DNA of 64,000 nt, from the NCBI GenBank assembly GCA_905215385.1, contig CAJMPY010000012.1:17599-81598 (forward strand), given 5' to 3'. The position numbers and the translations under genes were made by a program. The notes under the pieces were generated by a model. That model was not told where the DNA came from, did no database searches, and was given only the letters and a program-made list of their open reading frames with translations. This DNA comes from an uncultured bacterium (lineage in GTDB: Bacteria; Actinomycetota; Coriobacteriia; Coriobacteriales; Coriobacteriaceae). This document shows, piece after piece, positions 8,167 to 16,672 of the stretch. Positions within the stretch are counted from its first letter, which is position 1, and each line of letters starts with the position of its first letter.

Positions 8167-8670
8167 ATGATTGTTCAGGTTCGAGTCGATGACCGTCTGA
8201 TTCACGGACAGGTCGCCCTGGTGTGGACCAAGGAGCTCAACACCACCAGGATCATCGTCGCCAACAAGCACGCCGTGGAGAGCGACGCCCTTCGCATGAC
8301 GCTTTCCATGGGTACGCCGGCGGGCCAGAAACTCCTCGTCAAGGACGTTCCGGATGCCTGCCGCATCGCGAACGATCCGCGCGCGGACTCCATGCGCATC
8401 TTCGCGCTCACCAACTGCGTGCGTGACGTGCTTGAGCTCGTTAAGGGCGCGCCGGGCAAGATTGAGGGCGTGAACGTTGCCAACGTCGGCCGCTTCGACA
8501 AGTCCGATCCGGATAGCAAGGTCGCCCTCAACTCCACGATCATGCTCAACCCGGATGAGCTCGAGGCCGCGAAGGAGCTTTGCGAGCAGGGTATTCCGGT
8601 TTTCCATCAGCTTATCCCGTCCAATCCCAAGACTCCTCTCAAGAGCCTGATCGAGGCGGCGGGGAAATAA
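8167..8670 (+). CDS. PTS mannose-family EIIB component
   Basis: A 167-residue EIIB protein of the mannose family, which transfers phosphate from EIIA to the incoming sugar. The active-site His13 lies in VRVDDRLIHGQVA, the family signature. Length is normal for a free-standing EIIB domain. A ribosome site (GAGAGAGGAAGC) precedes ATG. The PTS members EIIA, EIIB, EIIC and EIID are four separate consecutive genes. A short mRNA hairpin follows it before EIIC. Confidence 0.93.
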   Translation: MIVQVRVDDRLIHGQVALVWTKELNTTRIIVANKHAVESDALRMTLSMGTPAGQKLLVKDVPDACRIANDPRADSMRIFALTNCVRDVLELVKGAPGKIEGVNVANVGRFDKSDPDSKVALNSTIMLNPDELEAAKELCEQGIPVFHQLIPSNPKTPLKSLIEAAGK

Positions 8671-8674
8671 GGGG

Positions 8675-8694
8675 ATTTGGCCAGGCGGCCAAAT
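8675..8694 (+). promoter_or_regulatory. Intercistronic hairpin between EIIB and EIIC
   Basis: ATTTGGCC (8675-8682) pairs with GGCCAAAT (8687-8694) around a four-base loop. There is no T-run, so it is more likely an mRNA processing or stability element than a terminator. Confidence 0.35.
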
Positions 8695-8716
8695 GAAATG
8701 AAAGAAAGGAAGTCAA

Positions 8717-9529
8717 ATGATTGGGTTGGCAATAATGGCCTGGTTGACCGTGCTGATTTGCTACGGCGGCAACTGGGTTCTCGGTCAGTGCATGATCGAG
8801 CGTCCTCTCGTGGTAGGTCTCGTTGCGGGCCTCCTGATGGGCGACGTCAAGACCGGTGTCATCATCGGTGCCTCTCTCGAGGCGATCTTCATGGGCGCGG
8901 TTAACATCGGTGGCGCTATCTCCGCCGAGCCCGTTACCGCGACCGCTCTCGCCGTCGCCTTCACCGTTGGCGCCGGCATCGACCAAGGTGCCGCCATCAC
9001 GCTGGCCGTTCCCGTGGGCGTCGTCACCGCGTTCCTCTCGATCTTCATGAACAACGTGTTCCTCGCGTTCTTCGCCGCCACCTTTGACAAGATGGCCGCT
9101 GAGGGCAACGAGAAGGGTCTCGCGCTTCAGCACTTCGTTCTCTGGTTCGTTAAGTACGCCGCCTTTGGCCTCATCGCCTTCCTCGGCGTTTACCTCGGTG
9201 CCGAGCCCGTTGCCGCCATCGTTAACCAGATTCCGGCCAATGTCATGAACGGCCTCAACGCCGTGGGCGCCCTCCTGCCCGCCGTTGGTATGGCGCTCCT
9301 GCTCCAGATGCTGTGGAGCACCGAGCTTAGCATCTACTTCTTCCTGGGCTTCACGCTCTACCAGTACCTCGGTCTCCCGATGATCGCCATCGCGGTTCTC
9401 GGTGTCATCGTCGCGGTGGCCTCCGCCCTCCGCGACAAGGAGATCTTCGACCTCACCAAGAAGGGCGTGGCCGCCCAGGCCGTTTCCGGCGACTCTGTAA
9501 CCAGCGACGAGGAGGATTTCTTCGCATGA
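8717..9529 (+). CDS. PTS mannose-family EIIC membrane component
   Basis: A 270-residue integral membrane protein of the PTS EIIC mannose/sorbose family, forming the sugar channel with EIID. It is hydrophobic throughout, and the early GLLMGDVKTGVIIGASLEAI stretch is the family signature. AAAGGAAGTCAA precedes ATG. Its stop codon overlaps the start of EIID by four bases (ATGA), showing translational coupling. The specificity of this family cannot be read from sequence; mannose, fructose, sorbose, N-acetylgalactosamine and fructosyl-amino-acid systems all look alike. Confidence 0.92.
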   Translation: MIGLAIMAWLTVLICYGGNWVLGQCMIERPLVVGLVAGLLMGDVKTGVIIGASLEAIFMGAVNIGGAISAEPVTATALAVAFTVGAGIDQGAAITLAVPVGVVTAFLSIFMNNVFLAFFAATFDKMAAEGNEKGLALQHFVLWFVKYAAFGLIAFLGVYLGAEPVAAIVNQIPANVMNGLNAVGALLPAVGMALLLQMLWSTELSIYFFLGFTLYQYLGLPMIAIAVLGVIVAVASALRDKEIFDLTKKGVAAQAVSGDSVTSDEEDFFA

Positions 9530-10362
9530 GCAACCTGACTAAGAATGTGAGCCCTGAAGACAAGAAGATGCTCAACAGCATTTTCCTGCGCTCCTTCTCC
9601 GTGTTCGCCTCCTGCGCCGGCGGTTCCGTCAAGGCTGGCGCCGACGGCTGGCTGTACTCCGTCCAGCCCGCGCTTAACCGCTACTACGCCGATGACCCCG
9701 AGGCCCGTGCCGACGCCATGAAGCGTCACACGACTTGGTACAACATTACCCAGAACGTGGGCACGTTCGCCATGGGCCTCGTCGCCTCCATGGAGAGGGA
9801 GAACTCGCAGCACGAAGACTTCGATACCGAGTCCATCGACGGTATCAAGGTCTCCCTCATGGGCCCGATGTCCGGTATCGGCGACGCAATCTTCTGGGGC
9901 GTCCTGCGTGTCATCGCCGCCGGCATTGGCATCAACCTCGCCATGAGCGGCTCGCCCCTCGGCGCCATCATGTTCCTGCTGATCTACAACATCCCGTCGA
10001 TCCTCTGCCGTTACTTCTTGACCTACCTCGGCTTCAACATGGGCACCAACTTCATCTCCGAGATGTACGAGGGCGGCCTCATGAAGCTCATCACCAAGGC
10101 CACCTCCACGATCGGCCTCGTGATGATCGGCGCCATGACCGCGGCGAACGTCAAGTTCAACACGATCCTGTCCATCCCGGTTCAGGATTCTGACCCGGTC
10201 ATGATCCAGACCTACCTCGATTCCATCTTCAAGGGCCTCGTGCCCCTGGTCCTCACGCTCGTCGTCCTGTGGCTCCTGCGCAAGAAGAACGTCAACGTCA
10301 ACATCATCCTGGTTGGCGTCATGGTTCTCGCGCTCGTCCTCGGCCTCGTGGGCATCGTGTAA
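9526..10362 (+). CDS. PTS mannose-family EIID membrane component
   Basis: A 278-residue EIID component. The N-terminal half is amphipathic and largely cytoplasmic, with the signature LRSFSVFASCAGGSVKAGAD-like opening. The GPMSGIGDAIFWGVLRVI motif is diagnostic. The C-terminal hydrophobic helices end with WLLRKKNVNVNIILVGVMVL. It completes a full A-B-C-D mannose-type PTS and is translationally coupled to EIIC. A hairpin and 97 bases separate it from the aldo/keto reductase. Confidence 0.92.
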   Translation: MSNLTKNVSPEDKKMLNSIFLRSFSVFASCAGGSVKAGADGWLYSVQPALNRYYADDPEARADAMKRHTTWYNITQNVGTFAMGLVASMERENSQHEDFDTESIDGIKVSLMGPMSGIGDAIFWGVLRVIAAGIGINLAMSGSPLGAIMFLLIYNIPSILCRYFLTYLGFNMGTNFISEMYEGGLMKLITKATSTIGLVMIGAMTAANVKFNTILSIPVQDSDPVMIQTYLDSIFKGLVPLVLTLVVLWLLRKKNVNVNIILVGVMVLALVLGLVGIV

Positions 10363-10404
10363 GGCGGCTTTCGGATCATTAGAAGCTTGTCCAAGGCAAT
10401 TCCC

Positions 10405-10441
10405 GGCGGCACGCGATCGAGGACATTCGACGCGTGCCGCC
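10405..10441 (+). promoter_or_regulatory. Hairpin between EIID and the aldo/keto reductase
   Basis: GGCGGCACGCG (10405-10415) pairs perfectly with CGCGTGCCGCC (10431-10441). It lacks a T-run. It could lower transcription or protect the upstream PTS mRNA. Confidence 0.4.
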
Positions 10442-10459
10442 CCATTATAAGGAGAGAAC

Positions 10460-11404
10460 ATGCGCTACACGCACCTCAAGAACTCCGACGTCGACGTCTC
10501 CCAGCTTGCTGTGGGCACCTGGGCGATCGGCGGCGACTCCTTTGGTGAGAACGATGACGCCGCCAGCATGTCCGCCATCCGCACCATGCTCGATCACGGC
10601 GTCAACCTCATCGACACCGCGCCGTGCTATGGCAACGGCACGTCCGAGAAGGTCGTCGGCAACGCGCTCAGGGGCGTCGACAGAGAGAGCTACCTGCTCT
10701 CGACCAAGGTTGGCCTGATCACCAGCGCCGCCGGCTATGACCGCGACTCTTCGTTCAAGAACATCATGAGGGAGGTCGAGAGCTCGCTGCGCAACCTCCG
10801 CACCGACTACATCGACTTCTACTTCGTGCACTGGCCCGACGCCAAGACCCCGTTCTCCGAGACGATGTGCGCCCTCCAGCTCCTCAAGGAGCAGGGCAAG
10901 ATTCGCCACATCGGCGTCTCCAACTTCACGACCGAGATGATCGAGGAGTGCGAGAAGGTCGCTCAGATCGACGTCCAGCAGCCGCCCTATTCCATGGTCG
11001 ACCGCTCCTCCGAGGACCTCATCAAGTGGGGTTACGAGCGTGGCATCGACTCCTTCACCTATGGCTCCCTTGGCGCAGGCATCCTGTCGGGCAAGTTCCG
11101 CGAGCTGCCGAAGTTCGAGGAGGGCGATGTTCGCGGCGGCTTCTACGACTACTTCCAGGAGCCCAAGTTCTCGCGCGTCCAGGAGCTGCTCAAGGTCATG
11201 GACGAGATCGCCGAGGCTCATGACAAGCCCGTGGCACAGGTCGCCGTGAACTGGAGCACCCAGAAGGAGTACGTGGGCACTGCGCTCGTTGGAGTGCGCA
11301 CGGACGCCCACGCGATTCAGAACTGTGAGACGTTCGAGTGGGAGCTTTCCGCCGATGAGATGGCCAAGCTTGACGCCAAGCTTGACGAGCTGAAGATCGG
11401 CTAG
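10460..11404 (+). CDS. Aldo/keto reductase
   Basis: A 314-residue AKR-superfamily enzyme with a TIM barrel that reduces aldehydes or ketones using NAD(P)H. The start has AAGGAGAG just upstream. The catalytic tetrad is visible: Asp and Tyr in LIDTAPCYGNGTSEKVVG, a Lys in LLSTKVGL, and His in FYFVHWPD. GVSNFTTEMIE is the conserved barrel strand 6 region. It belongs to the YajO/general stress group by pattern. It is likely part of the PTS operon and may reduce the aldehyde released by the aldolase or a related sugar, which is inference from position only. Confidence 0.88.
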   Translation: MRYTHLKNSDVDVSQLAVGTWAIGGDSFGENDDAASMSAIRTMLDHGVNLIDTAPCYGNGTSEKVVGNALRGVDRESYLLSTKVGLITSAAGYDRDSSFKNIMREVESSLRNLRTDYIDFYFVHWPDAKTPFSETMCALQLLKEQGKIRHIGVSNFTTEMIEECEKVAQIDVQQPPYSMVDRSSEDLIKWGYERGIDSFTYGSLGAGILSGKFRELPKFEEGDVRGGFYDYFQEPKFSRVQELLKVMDEIAEAHDKPVAQVAVNWSTQKEYVGTALVGVRTDAHAIQNCETFEWELSADEMAKLDAKLDELKIG

Positions 11405-11406
11405 CC

Positions 11407-12486
11407 ATGGGCACCGAGGAGAGGAAGTACCCCACTTCCGAGCTTGAAGTGCTTGAGCGTGGATCTAGGGAGGTCGTGGAGCCCAACGGGCTGAAGCTCC
11501 TGCTGAAGCCCGTGCCGGGAGACGAGCGCGAGCACGTGCTCGATCCGCGCGTCTACGCGCGCGCCCATGCGAAGCTCGCCGCCGGCCCGGCGCCGGCGGG
11601 GCCGGTGGACGTGATCGCGTGGCGTTCCGCTCCCAACAAGGAGACCCATGTCGTGAGGGGCTCGAACGTCGCCAAGAAGACCGTCGTCATGAACTTTGGC
11701 AACAGGGGCATTCCCCTGCACGTCTTCACGCCCGAGGGCCACGAGAGCGGCTCCGCCGCGCTCGTGTTCATCCACGGCGGCGGCTTCATGGTGGGCAACA
11801 TTGGCCAGTACGAGAACTGCCTGCGCGACATCGCTGAGCGAACGGGCTGCGTCGCGATCTACCCGGAGTACCGCCTGTCTCCCGAGACGATGTTCCCCGG
11901 TGGTGTCGAGGACTGCGTGAAGACGCTCGACTGGCTTGTCGAGCATGCGGATGAGCTGGGTGTCGACGCGACGCGGGTCGCCGTGGCTGGCGACTCCGCG
12001 GGCGGAAGCCTGACCAATGCCGTCGTCCTCGACGGGTCCCATGCGGACAGGATACAGCTCGTGGCCGAGCTGTATCCGCTCGTCGACGGCGGCCCTGTTC
12101 CGGAGGAATGGTCCTATGACCTCTATGAGATCGTGAACGACCAGAGGGCCGAGGCTCTGAGCAGGGTGGATCGCATCCGCAACGCCAACGACGACCTGCC
12201 AATGATGTATACCAACGGCAATGCGGAGGAGATGCTCGACCCGAGGGTGTCTGCCCTGTTCGCGGAGGACGTGAGCGCGTTCCCCCGCACGGTCATCATC
12301 TCTTCCGAGTATGACTACCTGCGCTATCAGGACGAGCTATTCGCGAAGAGGCTGCAGGATGCGGGCGTTGACGTCACCGCGATTCGCTATCGCGGCTGCG
12401 ACCACGGCTTCTTCGAGATGTACGGCGTGATGCCTCAGGCTGAGGACGTCTGCCGCGTCATCTCCGAGGAGCTTGCGAAGATCTAG
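11407..12486 (+). CDS. Alpha/beta hydrolase, hormone-sensitive-lipase/Aes type
   Basis: A 359-residue carboxylesterase-like hydrolase. The oxyanion-hole motif HGGG is at residues 123-126, the nucleophile is Ser197 in AVAGDSAGGSL, the acid is Asp303 (SSEYDYLRY) and the base is His333 (CDHGF), so the full triad is present. It has no signal peptide and acts in the cytoplasm. About 100 residues precede the hydrolase core, more than in E. coli Aes. It starts two bases after the aldo/keto reductase stop with a weak ribosome site, indicating translational coupling. It may deacylate an acylated sugar, which would fit a sugar cassette, but the substrate is not evident. Confidence 0.85.
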   Translation: MGTEERKYPTSELEVLERGSREVVEPNGLKLLLKPVPGDEREHVLDPRVYARAHAKLAAGPAPAGPVDVIAWRSAPNKETHVVRGSNVAKKTVVMNFGNRGIPLHVFTPEGHESGSAALVFIHGGGFMVGNIGQYENCLRDIAERTGCVAIYPEYRLSPETMFPGGVEDCVKTLDWLVEHADELGVDATRVAVAGDSAGGSLTNAVVLDGSHADRIQLVAELYPLVDGGPVPEEWSYDLYEIVNDQRAEALSRVDRIRNANDDLPMMYTNGNAEEMLDPRVSALFAEDVSAFPRTVIISSEYDYLRYQDELFAKRLQDAGVDVTAIRYRGCDHGFFEMYGVMPQAEDVCRVISEELAKI

Positions 12487-12519
12487 GGGCTCGTCGCGGC
12501 GGCCTCCTGGACGAGTGAC

Positions 12520-12557
12520 GGTCCGGCGGGATGCTAGGTGCGTCCCGCCGGACCTTT
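12520..12557 (+). terminator. Rho-independent terminator of the sugar operon
   Basis: GGTCCGGCGGGA (12520-12531) pairs perfectly with TCCCGCCGGACC (12543-12554), followed by TTTGCGTT. It lies 34 bases after the esterase stop and closes the PTS/aldolase operon. Confidence 0.85.
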
Positions 12558-12659
12558 GCGTTGACGGGCGCGTGCCGCTTGCCGGAGGGCGTGTGTGGGG
12601 TTCGCTTCGGCGGTGCCGGATTGACCGGGAGATGCGTTTACCGCCGCTTTTCCAAGTGA

Positions 12660-12929
12660 GCCCAGCAAGCAAATCGCGAGCTGAGTCCCAAGGGCATTGA
12701 CAAGGGCGTGGGCGTGGTGCGAGCGCTTGAGTATCTGGGGCGCGCCGGCAACGCGCGCACCTTTGGCTTTGGCGATTCGGGCAACGACCTGGGCATGCTT
12801 GCCGCCGTCGAGACGGCTGTTGCCATGGGTAACGCCATGCCCGAGGTCAAGGCAGTCGCCGACTACGTGACCGACGTCGTCGCACGCGACGGCACCGTCA
12901 CCGCCATGCGCCACTTTGGGTTGATCTAA
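12660..12929 (+). pseudogene. 3' fragment of a Cof-type HAD hydrolase
   Basis: About 89 codons open from a stop at 12657. They read as the C-terminal quarter of a HAD-IIB phosphatase: ELSPKGIDKGVGVVRALEYL, then FGFGDSGNDLGMLAAVETAV (motif IV), then AMGNAMPEVKAVADYVT. The nucleophile DxD motif and cap domain are missing, so it cannot be an active enzyme. A start codon is possible at GTG 12708, but no good ribosome site precedes it. Together with the 5' fragment at 3108-3149 on the same strand, it probably marks a gene broken by the 9.5-kb cassette between them. Confidence 0.75.
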
Positions 12930-13121
12930 TTATTTCGCCGTTCGGACGATTTTCGATCTGCAACTCACTGGATTCACATGCTCAATCGATTTATCAATTC
13001 AAACGCTAAGGCGTTTATACCGTTCGCCGAGAAGATAAAAAGCCGCAGTTCACGCCTTGATAAACGTAGATAAAGTGTTTAGCAGTTCCACGCCCGTATG
13101 CTAACGAAAGGAATCAGGCAG

Positions 13122-13826
13122 ATGGCAATCAAGGTGTTCGCTGACGGTGCAAACCTCGAGGGTATGCTCGACATGTACGAGAACGGCAACGTTCAGGGTT
13201 TCACGACCAACCCGTCCCTTATGAAGAAGGGCGGCGTGACGGATTACCGTGCGTTTGCCAAGGAGGTTCTGGCCCACATCACTGATGCGTCCGTTTCGTT
13301 TGAGGTCTTTGCCGACGACGTCGAGACCATGGAGGTCGAGGCCCGCGAGATCGCTACCTGGGCCGAGAACGTCTACGTCAAGATTCCGTGCGTGACCACC
13401 AAGGGCGAGTCCGCCGCCGAGCTGGTGCGCAAGCTTTCCGCCGACGGCATCAAGGTCAACGTCACCACCATCTTTACGCCCGCGCAGGTTGACGAGATGG
13501 TCGACGCTGTCGACGCCGAGACGCCGTCTATCATCTCGCTCTTTGCCGGCCGTATCGCCGACACGGGTGTCGATCCCATTCCGTTTATGACAGAGTCGGT
13601 CAAGAAGGCCGCCGCCAAGCCCAACTGCGAGGTTCTGTGGGCGTCCACGCGCGAGCTTATCAACATTTACCAGGCCGAAGCCTGTGGTTGCCAGATCATT
13701 ACGGTGCCCAACAGCATCCTGGCCAAGCGTAAGAACATCGGCCGTGATCCGTACGAGGTCTCGCTCGACACCGTGCGCGGTTTTGCTAAAGATATCGCCG
13801 CTCTGGGCTTCCATATTCTGCCGTAA
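13122..13826 (+). CDS. Transaldolase / fructose-6-phosphate aldolase family (small type)
   Basis: A 234-residue class I aldolase of the small transaldolase (TalC/Fsa) family. It moves a dihydroxyacetone unit between sugar phosphates in the pentose phosphate pathway, or cleaves fructose 6-phosphate. The start is ATG at 13122 with GAAAGGA upstream; an in-frame ATG 24 bases earlier overlaps this site. The Schiff-base lysine is Lys87 in VYVKIPC. GFTTNPSLM and ASTRELINI are family motifs. Length fits TalC/Fsa rather than TalB (about 315). Transaldolase and Fsa activity are hard to tell apart by sequence. Phe codons here (3 TTC, 7 TTT) differ from those in the cassette to its left. Confidence 0.9.
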   Translation: MAIKVFADGANLEGMLDMYENGNVQGFTTNPSLMKKGGVTDYRAFAKEVLAHITDASVSFEVFADDVETMEVEAREIATWAENVYVKIPCVTTKGESAAELVRKLSADGIKVNVTTIFTPAQVDEMVDAVDAETPSIISLFAGRIADTGVDPIPFMTESVKKAAAKPNCEVLWASTRELINIYQAEACGCQIITVPNSILAKRKNIGRDPYEVSLDTVRGFAKDIAALGFHILP

Positions 13827-13980
13827 CGCGAACACTGACTACGCCGCGGGCTGCTCGCCCCGGCCTTTCCTTTCCCTATCGCTCACGCGCTTCGCGAGGG
13901 TCGCGCTAGGCAAAGGAAAGGCCGGGGCTGCCGACACGAACTTGCCGGTAGGTTGGTGATAGGCTTCCATATCCTGCCGT
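13806..13980. repeat. Duplicated transaldolase 3' end flanking a hairpin element
   Basis: The last 19 bases before the transaldolase stop region, GGCTTCCATATTCTGCCGT (13806-13824), recur with one change at 13962-13980. Between them lies a hairpin with perfect 16-base arms (13858-13873 and 13912-13927; left arm CCCCGGCCTTTCCTTT). The arrangement looks like insertion or slippage that duplicated the gene's end. The second copy has no open gene attached. Confidence 0.55.
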
Positions 13981-14063
13981 GGACAAAGGTACCCCCGCCT
14001 GCGCCGTGCAAAATTGAGAGTATTCAGCAAGGTAAAGGCTTTTACCAGCTGGGTGAAGCATGG

Positions 14064-14118
14064 AACAGCCCCCGTTTTGGCTCTGATGACGCTAAAACGG
14101 GGGCTGTTTCTTGCTTTT
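14064..14118. terminator. Strong hairpin terminator between transaldolase and tex
   Basis: AACAGCCCCCGTTTT (14064-14078) pairs with AAAACGGGGGCTGTT (14094-14108), followed by TTCTTGCTTTTTC. It lies between convergent genes and can serve both. A smaller hairpin, CTCGCGA/TCGCGAG, sits at 14160-14182, just before the tex stop. Confidence 0.8.
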
Positions 14119-14206
14119 TCGTCTCTGAGGGGCATCCGGACGGTGGAATTTGCAGAATACTCGCGATTTTGCACGTCGCGAGAGGGGGGACCCTTGCTTT
14201 GGCGGT

Positions 14207-16354
14207 TTACTTCCCCTGCACCATGGTGAGGGAGATTTTCTTGCGGTCGCGATCGACCTTTTCGACCCACACCTTGACCGTGTCACCGACGCGCACCACG
14301 TCGCTCGGGTGCTTGACGAAGCGGTTGGCGAGCTTGGAGATGTGCACGAGGCCGTCCTGGTGCACGCCCACGTCGACGAAGGCGCCAAAGTCCACAACGT
14401 TGCGCACCGTGCCCTTGAGTTCCATGCCGGGCTCCAGGTCGTCGATCGAAAGCGCCGAGCGGCTAAAGACTACCTCGGGCGCGTCGTCGCGCGGGTCGCG
14501 ACCGGGCTTCTTGAGCTCGTTGACGATGTCGATGAGCGTGAGGGTGCCGCAGTCCAGGTCGCTTGCCAGCGCCGAGATGCTGCCCAGGCGGCGCTCGATA
14601 TCGGGCACGCCGCCGCGGCTGAGCTCGCTTGCCGCAACGCCGGCGCGCTCCAGGACGGCCGTGGCCACCTCGTAGCTCTCGGGGTGGACGCTTGTCGCGT
14701 CGAGCGGGTTCTTGCCGCCGCTGATGCGCAGGAAGCCCGCGGCGTTGAGGTATGCCTTGGGTCCCAGCTTGGGGGCCTTCTTGAGCTGGCGGCGATCGGT
14801 AAAGGCCCCGTTTTTCTCGCGGTAGGCCACGATGTTTTTGGCTACGCTCGGCGTAATGCCCGACACGTAGCCCAGCAGGCTTGCGCTCGCGGTGTTGACG
14901 TCGACGCCCACACGGTTGACGACGTCTTCCACCACGTGGCCCAAGGTGCGCGAAAGCTCGGCCTGGTCAAGGTCGTGCTGGTACTGGCCAACGCCGATGG
15001 ACTGGGGCGGAATCTTGACGAGCTCTGCCAGCGGGTCTTGCAGACGGCGGCCCAGGCTCATGGCGCCACGTACGGTGACGTCCAGGTCGGGATATTCCTG
15101 GCTGGCGAGCTCGGAGGCGGAGTACACCGACGCGCCGGCCTCGTTGACGATGGTGTAGCGAAGGCTGGGTGCCTGCTCGGCAATAAACTCCGAGACGACT
15201 TCCTCGGTCTCGCGGCTGGCGGTGCCGTTGCCGATGACGATGGTGTTGACGCCGTCCTTCTTGACGAGGCGGGCGAGCTCGCGCTTGGTGCCGGCGACGT
15301 CGTGGCGCGGCTTGGTGGGATAGACCACGCCGTGGTCGAGTAGCTTGCCGGTCTCGTCCATGACGGCGACCTTGCAGCCGGTGCGGTAGCCCGGGTCGAG
15401 AGCGAGCACGCGGGCGCCGCGCACGGGGCGTGCCGAGAGCAAGCCCTCGAGATTCTTGGCAAAGACGTTGATGGCCTCGGTCTGCGCACGAACGGTGAGT
15501 TTGGCGCGGGCCTCGCGCTCCAGCGAGGGGGCCATGAGGCGCTTGTAGCCATCGGCGATGGCGGCGTCAAAGACGGGAGCAAACACGCCCTGGCGACGGG
15601 GCCAGCGGCTGCCGAGGCGTGCCGTAGCGGCAGCGCCGTCGACGTTCACGCGCACGCGGAGCTTGCCCTCGCGCTCACCGCGGTCGATAGCCAGCACGCG
15701 GTGGTTGGGTATACGGCGCAGCGGCTCATCATAGCTGTAGTACGGCTCGTAGGGGGTCTTCTCGGCGGGGTCGGTGGCCTCGACGACGATGTCGGCGGTG
15801 TTTTGCGTAAAGGCGCGCAGGTCGGCGACGTTCTCGGGATCTTCGGCCACCGTCTCGGCCACGATGTCGGCGGCGCCGGCGAGCGCCTTTTCGGGCGTGT
15901 CGAAGCCGGCCTCCTCGTTGACGTAGTCCGCGGCGGCGTCGAGCGCGCTGCCCTTGGCCGAGGCCTGCATGATGATCATGTTGGCGAGCGGCTCCAGGCC
16001 GGCCTCGCGTGCCTTCTGCGCGCGGGTCATGCGCTTTTTGCGGTAGGGCTTGTAGAGGTCCTCGACACGCTGGAGCTGTGTGGCCTCGCGAATCTGTTGC
16101 TCGAGCTCGGGCGTGAGTTTGCCCTGGGCGCCGATGAGCAGAATGACGTCCTCTTTGCGCTGCTCAAGATTACGCAGGTAGGACAGGCGCTCGTCGAGCG
16201 CGCGCAGGGCGACATCGTCCATGCCGCCCGTGGCTTCCTTGCGGTAGCGCGAGATAAAGGGAATGGTGTTTCCCTCGTCGATGAGCTTGACGGCCGCCTC
16301 GACGTTGGCGGCCTTAAGGTTGAGCTCGCGCGCGAGCTGGGCGATAAGATCCAT
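14207..16354 (-). CDS. tex: Tex family RNA-binding protein
   Basis: A 715-residue homologue of Tex, a conserved nucleic-acid-binding protein linked to transcription and RNA processing. The start chosen is ATG at 16354 with AAGGAGT upstream, 54 bases inside a longer open frame. Order of parts: N-terminal helical region (NTIPFISRYRKEATGG and LYKPYRKKRMTRAQKAREAG are signatures), a YqgF/RNase H-like domain (VLALDPGYRTGCKVAVMDET), helix-hairpin-helix motifs (VNTASASLLGYVSGI), and a C-terminal S1 domain (ELKGTVRNVVDFGAFVDVGV). Length is slightly under E. coli Tex (773). It is a single-gene unit. Confidence 0.95.
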   Translation of the reverse strand: MDLIAQLARELNLKAANVEAAVKLIDEGNTIPFISRYRKEATGGMDDVALRALDERLSYLRNLEQRKEDVILLIGAQGKLTPELEQQIREATQLQRVEDLYKPYRKKRMTRAQKAREAGLEPLANMIIMQASAKGSALDAAADYVNEEAGFDTPEKALAGAADIVAETVAEDPENVADLRAFTQNTADIVVEATDPAEKTPYEPYYSYDEPLRRIPNHRVLAIDRGEREGKLRVRVNVDGAAATARLGSRWPRRQGVFAPVFDAAIADGYKRLMAPSLEREARAKLTVRAQTEAINVFAKNLEGLLSARPVRGARVLALDPGYRTGCKVAVMDETGKLLDHGVVYPTKPRHDVAGTKRELARLVKKDGVNTIVIGNGTASRETEEVVSEFIAEQAPSLRYTIVNEAGASVYSASELASQEYPDLDVTVRGAMSLGRRLQDPLAELVKIPPQSIGVGQYQHDLDQAELSRTLGHVVEDVVNRVGVDVNTASASLLGYVSGITPSVAKNIVAYREKNGAFTDRRQLKKAPKLGPKAYLNAAGFLRISGGKNPLDATSVHPESYEVATAVLERAGVAASELSRGGVPDIERRLGSISALASDLDCGTLTLIDIVNELKKPGRDPRDDAPEVVFSRSALSIDDLEPGMELKGTVRNVVDFGAFVDVGVHQDGLVHISKLANRFVKHPSDVVRVGDTVKVWVEKVDRDRKKISLTMVQGK

Positions 16355-16444
16355 GAAACTCCTTGCGTTTAAGGTGCGTTTGCAGCACAGAGCTACCAAG
16401 GATACCACCTGCCACTTCGCTCAAAAAAGACTGTTTTGGGGCCG

Positions 16445-16606
16445 CGCCACGAAAGCGGCCTATCTACTACGTTTGAACCGTATGGGCTGACCATGCCTGG
16501 GTTTTCCGAAGATTAGCAACTCGTCTACCTGCGGTTTTTATTTCGCGAAATTCGGTATGGTTGAGGGTGATCGGCTAAACGTAGTAGATAGGCCCATTTC
16601 GTGGCG
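16445..16606. repeat. 162-bp MITE-like inverted-repeat element, copy 1
   Basis: Thirty-base terminal arms (16445-16474 and 16577-16606) are complementary except at two positions and include CCTATCTACTACGTTT and its complement. The centre contains TCTACCTGCGGTTTTT and GCGAAATT. A diverged copy with the same arms and central words lies at 26091-26245. It contains no open frame. Terminal inverted repeats plus a shared core suggest a non-autonomous mobile element or a folded RNA. Confidence 0.6.
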
Positions 16607-16672
16607 AACGAACCAAGCTGAGGCGCAAAAAGGCCTCCCGCCTCAGAAAAAACGTCAGCGAAGTAGCAAAAT

